A stretch of DNA of 35,182 nt from Prevotella sp. (GTDB taxonomy: Bacteria; Bacteroidota; Bacteroidia; Bacteroidales; Bacteroidaceae): positions 1 through 35,182 of the forward strand of contig JAFPVC010000007.1 of NCBI GenBank assembly GCA_017413085.1, written 5' to 3'. Shown in pieces: positions 33,500 through 35,182 of the stretch (positions are counted from its first letter, which is position 1; each line of letters starts with the position of its first letter). The position numbers were made by a program, and so were the translations under genes. The notes beneath the pieces are model-generated. The model worked only from the letters and a program-made list of their open reading frames with translations, had not been told where the DNA came from and ran no database searches.

Positions 33500-33866
33500 T
33501 TGATTTTTCGCCCCTCAAATTTCCTTGCGATGAAATCCTTCGACGGGAAATTATTTTGAAAATCGGGCAAAATTTCGATGTGCGTAACTTATTGATAATC
33601 AGTAATGGGTTTTTTCGGGTATTGTAAAAGCTATCGTTTTAGGTTGTAAAAGCTATCATATTACCTTGTAAAAGCTATGCTTTTACAGTGTGAAAGCTAT
33701 CGAATTACATCGTAAAAGCTATCATATTACGTTGTCCGGGTTGGTAAAATACGGTTAATTTTACCAACCCGGACAATATTTTTTACCAACTTTAGCATTT
33801 TGAGAGTTGTTTTCCACCTCCCTTTTCTCTATTTAGCATCGTGAAGCCGAACGTTCCAAGAAATCA
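33500..33866 (+). repeat. Long interspersed noncoding cassette, copy 2
   Basis: About 367 bp and closely similar to 20577-20898, same orientation. It has five 22-bp units instead of three (33624-33645, 33646-33667, 33668-33689, 33690-33711, 33712-33733), which accounts for nearly all of the length difference. The 19-bp hairpin is perfect here (33732-33750 with 33758-33776, loop ACGGTTA). The right arm ends at the same TTTAGCATCGTGAAGCCGA. Confidence 0.93.
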
Positions 33867-33936
33867 CTTTATCACTAAAAAGGCAAAAAAAATGAGCAAA
33901 GTTTCAAATCAGACTTCGGGTTTTCTTTACGTAATG

Positions 33937-33968
33937 TTGTGGGATTTCATTTTTTTTTCGTAACTTTG
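33937..33968 (+). promoter_or_regulatory. Promoter of the DUF3784/mnmE-fragment pair
   Basis: TTG at 33937-33939 (partial -33 element), then 21 bases, then TAACTTTG at 33961-33968. The start codon at 34026 is about 57 bp downstream. Confidence 0.65.
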
Positions 33969-34025
33969 CAGCATGTATCGGCATTGAGTACAAGAGTTCC
34001 ATTGATACCCTAAATTAGAAAGAAT

Positions 34026-34337
34026 ATGACACCAAGAGTTTTTTTTGCCCCGATGTTTGCCGCAGTGTGCTTTATCTTAGCATACATCGTTGTGAAGGGG
34101 AGAGGCGACAAGTTTATTGCTGGCTATAATACCGCAAGTAAAGAAGAAAAGGCACAGGTGAATGTAAAGCGCTCGCGCATATTGTTGGCTCTCCTGAGTG
34201 TGCTTTCAGGAACCATTTTCTGCATCATACCGCTATTGGCAGATAACAATGGTGCGATAACAGGAGCAATGATGGTATTACTAAGTTTCGGTTTGGCGTT
34301 TATAGTGTTGGCTAACACATGGGCAAAAAAGAAATGA
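34026..34337 (+). CDS. Small DUF3784-family membrane protein
   Basis: 103 residues with three predicted membrane helices (about 5-24, 50-71 and 77-98). Between the first two lies GRGDKFIAGYNTASKEEKAQVN, which carries the GYNT...EK signature I associate with DUF3784. The function of the family is unknown. The stop codon overlaps the start of the mnmE fragment (ATGA at 34334-34337), so the two would be translationally coupled. Confidence 0.85.
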   Translation: MTPRVFFAPMFAAVCFILAYIVVKGRGDKFIAGYNTASKEEKAQVNVKRSRILLALLSVLSGTIFCIIPLLADNNGAITGAMMVLLSFGLAFIVLANTWAKKK

Positions 34338-34507
34338 TCAAAAATGAGACTATCTGTGCCCTCGCCACAACAACAGGCGGGGCTCTTGGCATTATACGCG
34401 TCAGCGGCCCCGATGCTATCTCCGTTGTAAGATCTGTATGTCGTCCTGTCAAGGAGACAATACCTGCCAATACTGACTACCAACGATTTTTGTCCAAATG
34501 TGGGTAA
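34334..34507 (+). pseudogene. mnmE: 5' fragment of mnmE (tRNA-modification GTPase), truncated
   Basis: From the ATG at 34334 the product begins MIKNETICALATTTGGALGIIRVSGPDAI, the unmistakable N-terminus of MnmE/TrmE, which modifies wobble uridine in tRNA together with MnmG. Likeness stops after about codon 40-45 (RPVKET). The frame then runs through unrelated sequence to a TAA at 34505-34507. A full protein is about 450-460 residues. None of the three forward frames after 34480 resembles the continuation (tetrahydrofolate-binding and GTPase domains), so this is a truncation rather than a simple frameshift. A 14-bp inverted repeat begins at 34486, right where the match ends. A complete copy must exist elsewhere if the function is kept. 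Confidence 0.85.
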
Positions 34508-34530
34508 AAAGTAAGGATTTGGACAAAAAT
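34486..34530. repeat. 14-bp perfect inverted repeat at the mnmE break
   Basis: ATTTTTGTCCAAAT (34486-34499) and ATTTGGACAAAAAT (34517-34530) are exact reverse complements, with a 17-base spacer. There is no T run after either arm, so it is not a standard terminator. It could be the end of an inserted element or a recombination site. Nearby are a perfect palindrome AAGGATTGAATCCTT (34553-34567) and AAAATGTA/TACATTTT arms (about 34577-34596). Confidence 0.8.
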
Positions 34531-34699
34531 AGCACAAGGTGTGAACCTATTGAAGGATTGAATCCTTATTCCCCCATAAAATGTAGTTTTACATTTTAGG
34601 AGTCATGCTTTGGCTCAGAATAATTTACTTGCATAACCAACCCTTTGACAATAAAACGGGGAGAGGGGCGTTATTTTAAAAAGGCAGATGTTATAAGAC

Positions 34700-35131
34700 A
34701 TGATGAATGGCAAAAGACTGAGACATAGTTTCATGACATACCTGCTGACGGCGGTGGTGCTGTCGGTGCTCTCTGGCATGCTCTGTGGTGTCAGGGCGCA
34801 AGGCTGCGTGAACTATGGCGGCGAGAGGAGTGAGGAGCGCCTTGACAATCGCGACGCTCTGTGCCACGGCATCATGGAGGAGCACCGCCGCACGGTGGCA
34901 AACTCTGTATTCAGACCTGTATCACAGTCGCGCGTGGCATCGCCGAGACAGGTGAAGCTGACGCCTACACACGGGGGAAAACCACATTCTCCACATAGTG
35001 GAAACAAATCGTATAACCCTGTTTACCATGCCTGCATACTAATGGCTGACCGCACCCTGGCGATGCGGACGGTGGGTGTGTCGTCTCCACGCTTGTACTA
35101 CGTCATAGCGTTGAGGCGCCTTCTTTGTTAG
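34700..35131 (+). CDS. Secreted protein of unknown function
   Basis: 143 residues (ATG at 34703 is equally possible). A clear signal peptide, about 1-34, ends Val-Arg-Ala-Gln. The mature part is basic and low in hydrophobic residues (RSEERLDNRDALCHGIMEEH, then SVFRPVSQSRVASPRQVKLTPTHGGKPHSPHSG) and ends with an aromatic-hydrophobic LYYVIALRRLLC. No domain, lipobox or catalytic motif is recognised. Upstream 34531-34699 shows palindromes but no consensus promoter. It may be the first gene of a cluster lying outside the window. Whether it is truly translated is less sure than for its neighbours. Confidence 0.55.
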   Translation: MMNGKRLRHSFMTYLLTAVVLSVLSGMLCGVRAQGCVNYGGERSEERLDNRDALCHGIMEEHRRTVANSVFRPVSQSRVASPRQVKLTPTHGGKPHSPHSGNKSYNPVYHACILMADRTLAMRTVGVSSPRLYYVIALRRLLC

Positions 35132-35182
35132 TCACATTATTATAATATAGCAGTCTTACTGCGGAGACACACACTTTAACTC

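Noticed and set aside
33403-33627. 74-codon frame from a TTG start into the second cassette
   Set aside because: The matching part of the first cassette is broken by stops in the corresponding frame, so there is no coding conservation.

Overview
The window looks like a chromosomal segment of a Bacteroidales bacterium, most likely a Prevotella relative. The reasons are SusC/SusD/SusE genes in order, a fused SecD-SecF gene, lipoprotein signals with acidic residues after the cysteine, a secreted giant ending in a Gly-Val-Tyr-Ile type tail, and repeated matches to the Bacteroidetes promoter (TTTG, about 20 bases, TAnnTTTG, often as TAACTTTG). I found no tRNA, rRNA, CRISPR array, integrase or transposase gene.

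Left third (1-12650, minus strand). A susC-susD-susE glycan-uptake operon starts from a clear promoter at about 6700 and probably runs out of the left edge. Next are a small SRPBCC-fold protein with a strong terminator, a non-SusC TonB-dependent receptor, and three tandem FKBP-type prolyl isomerases predicted to be periplasmic, lipid-anchored and cytoplasmic.

Middle (12650-20430, plus strand). A sirtuin without the usual zinc cysteines, aroQ (type II dehydroquinase), a lipoprotein plus TonB-C-domain protein pair, fused secDF, and a four-helix-bundle/zinc-ribbon protein. The last gene is preceded by about 210 bp of degenerate octamer repeats.

Right part (20430-35182, plus strand). A two-gene operon dominates: an 11-kb gene for a 3668-residue secreted multidomain protein and, three bases later, a predicted surface lipoprotein sharing a small domain with the giant's C-terminal region. 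The pair is bracketed by two directly repeated noncoding cassettes (20577-20898 and 33500-33866), each with 22-bp tandem units (three versus five) and a 19-bp hairpin. After the second cassette come a DUF3784 membrane protein, a 5' fragment of mnmE cut off after about 45 codons beside a 14-bp inverted repeat, and an unrecognised secreted protein.

The best candidates for something undescribed are the repeat-bracketed giant/lipoprotein module, the heptamer repeat inside the susE signal-peptide codons, the octamer array in front of the four-helix/zinc-ribbon gene, and the broken mnmE junction. Functions are read from sequence only. Substrates, and any switching or mobility, are inference.
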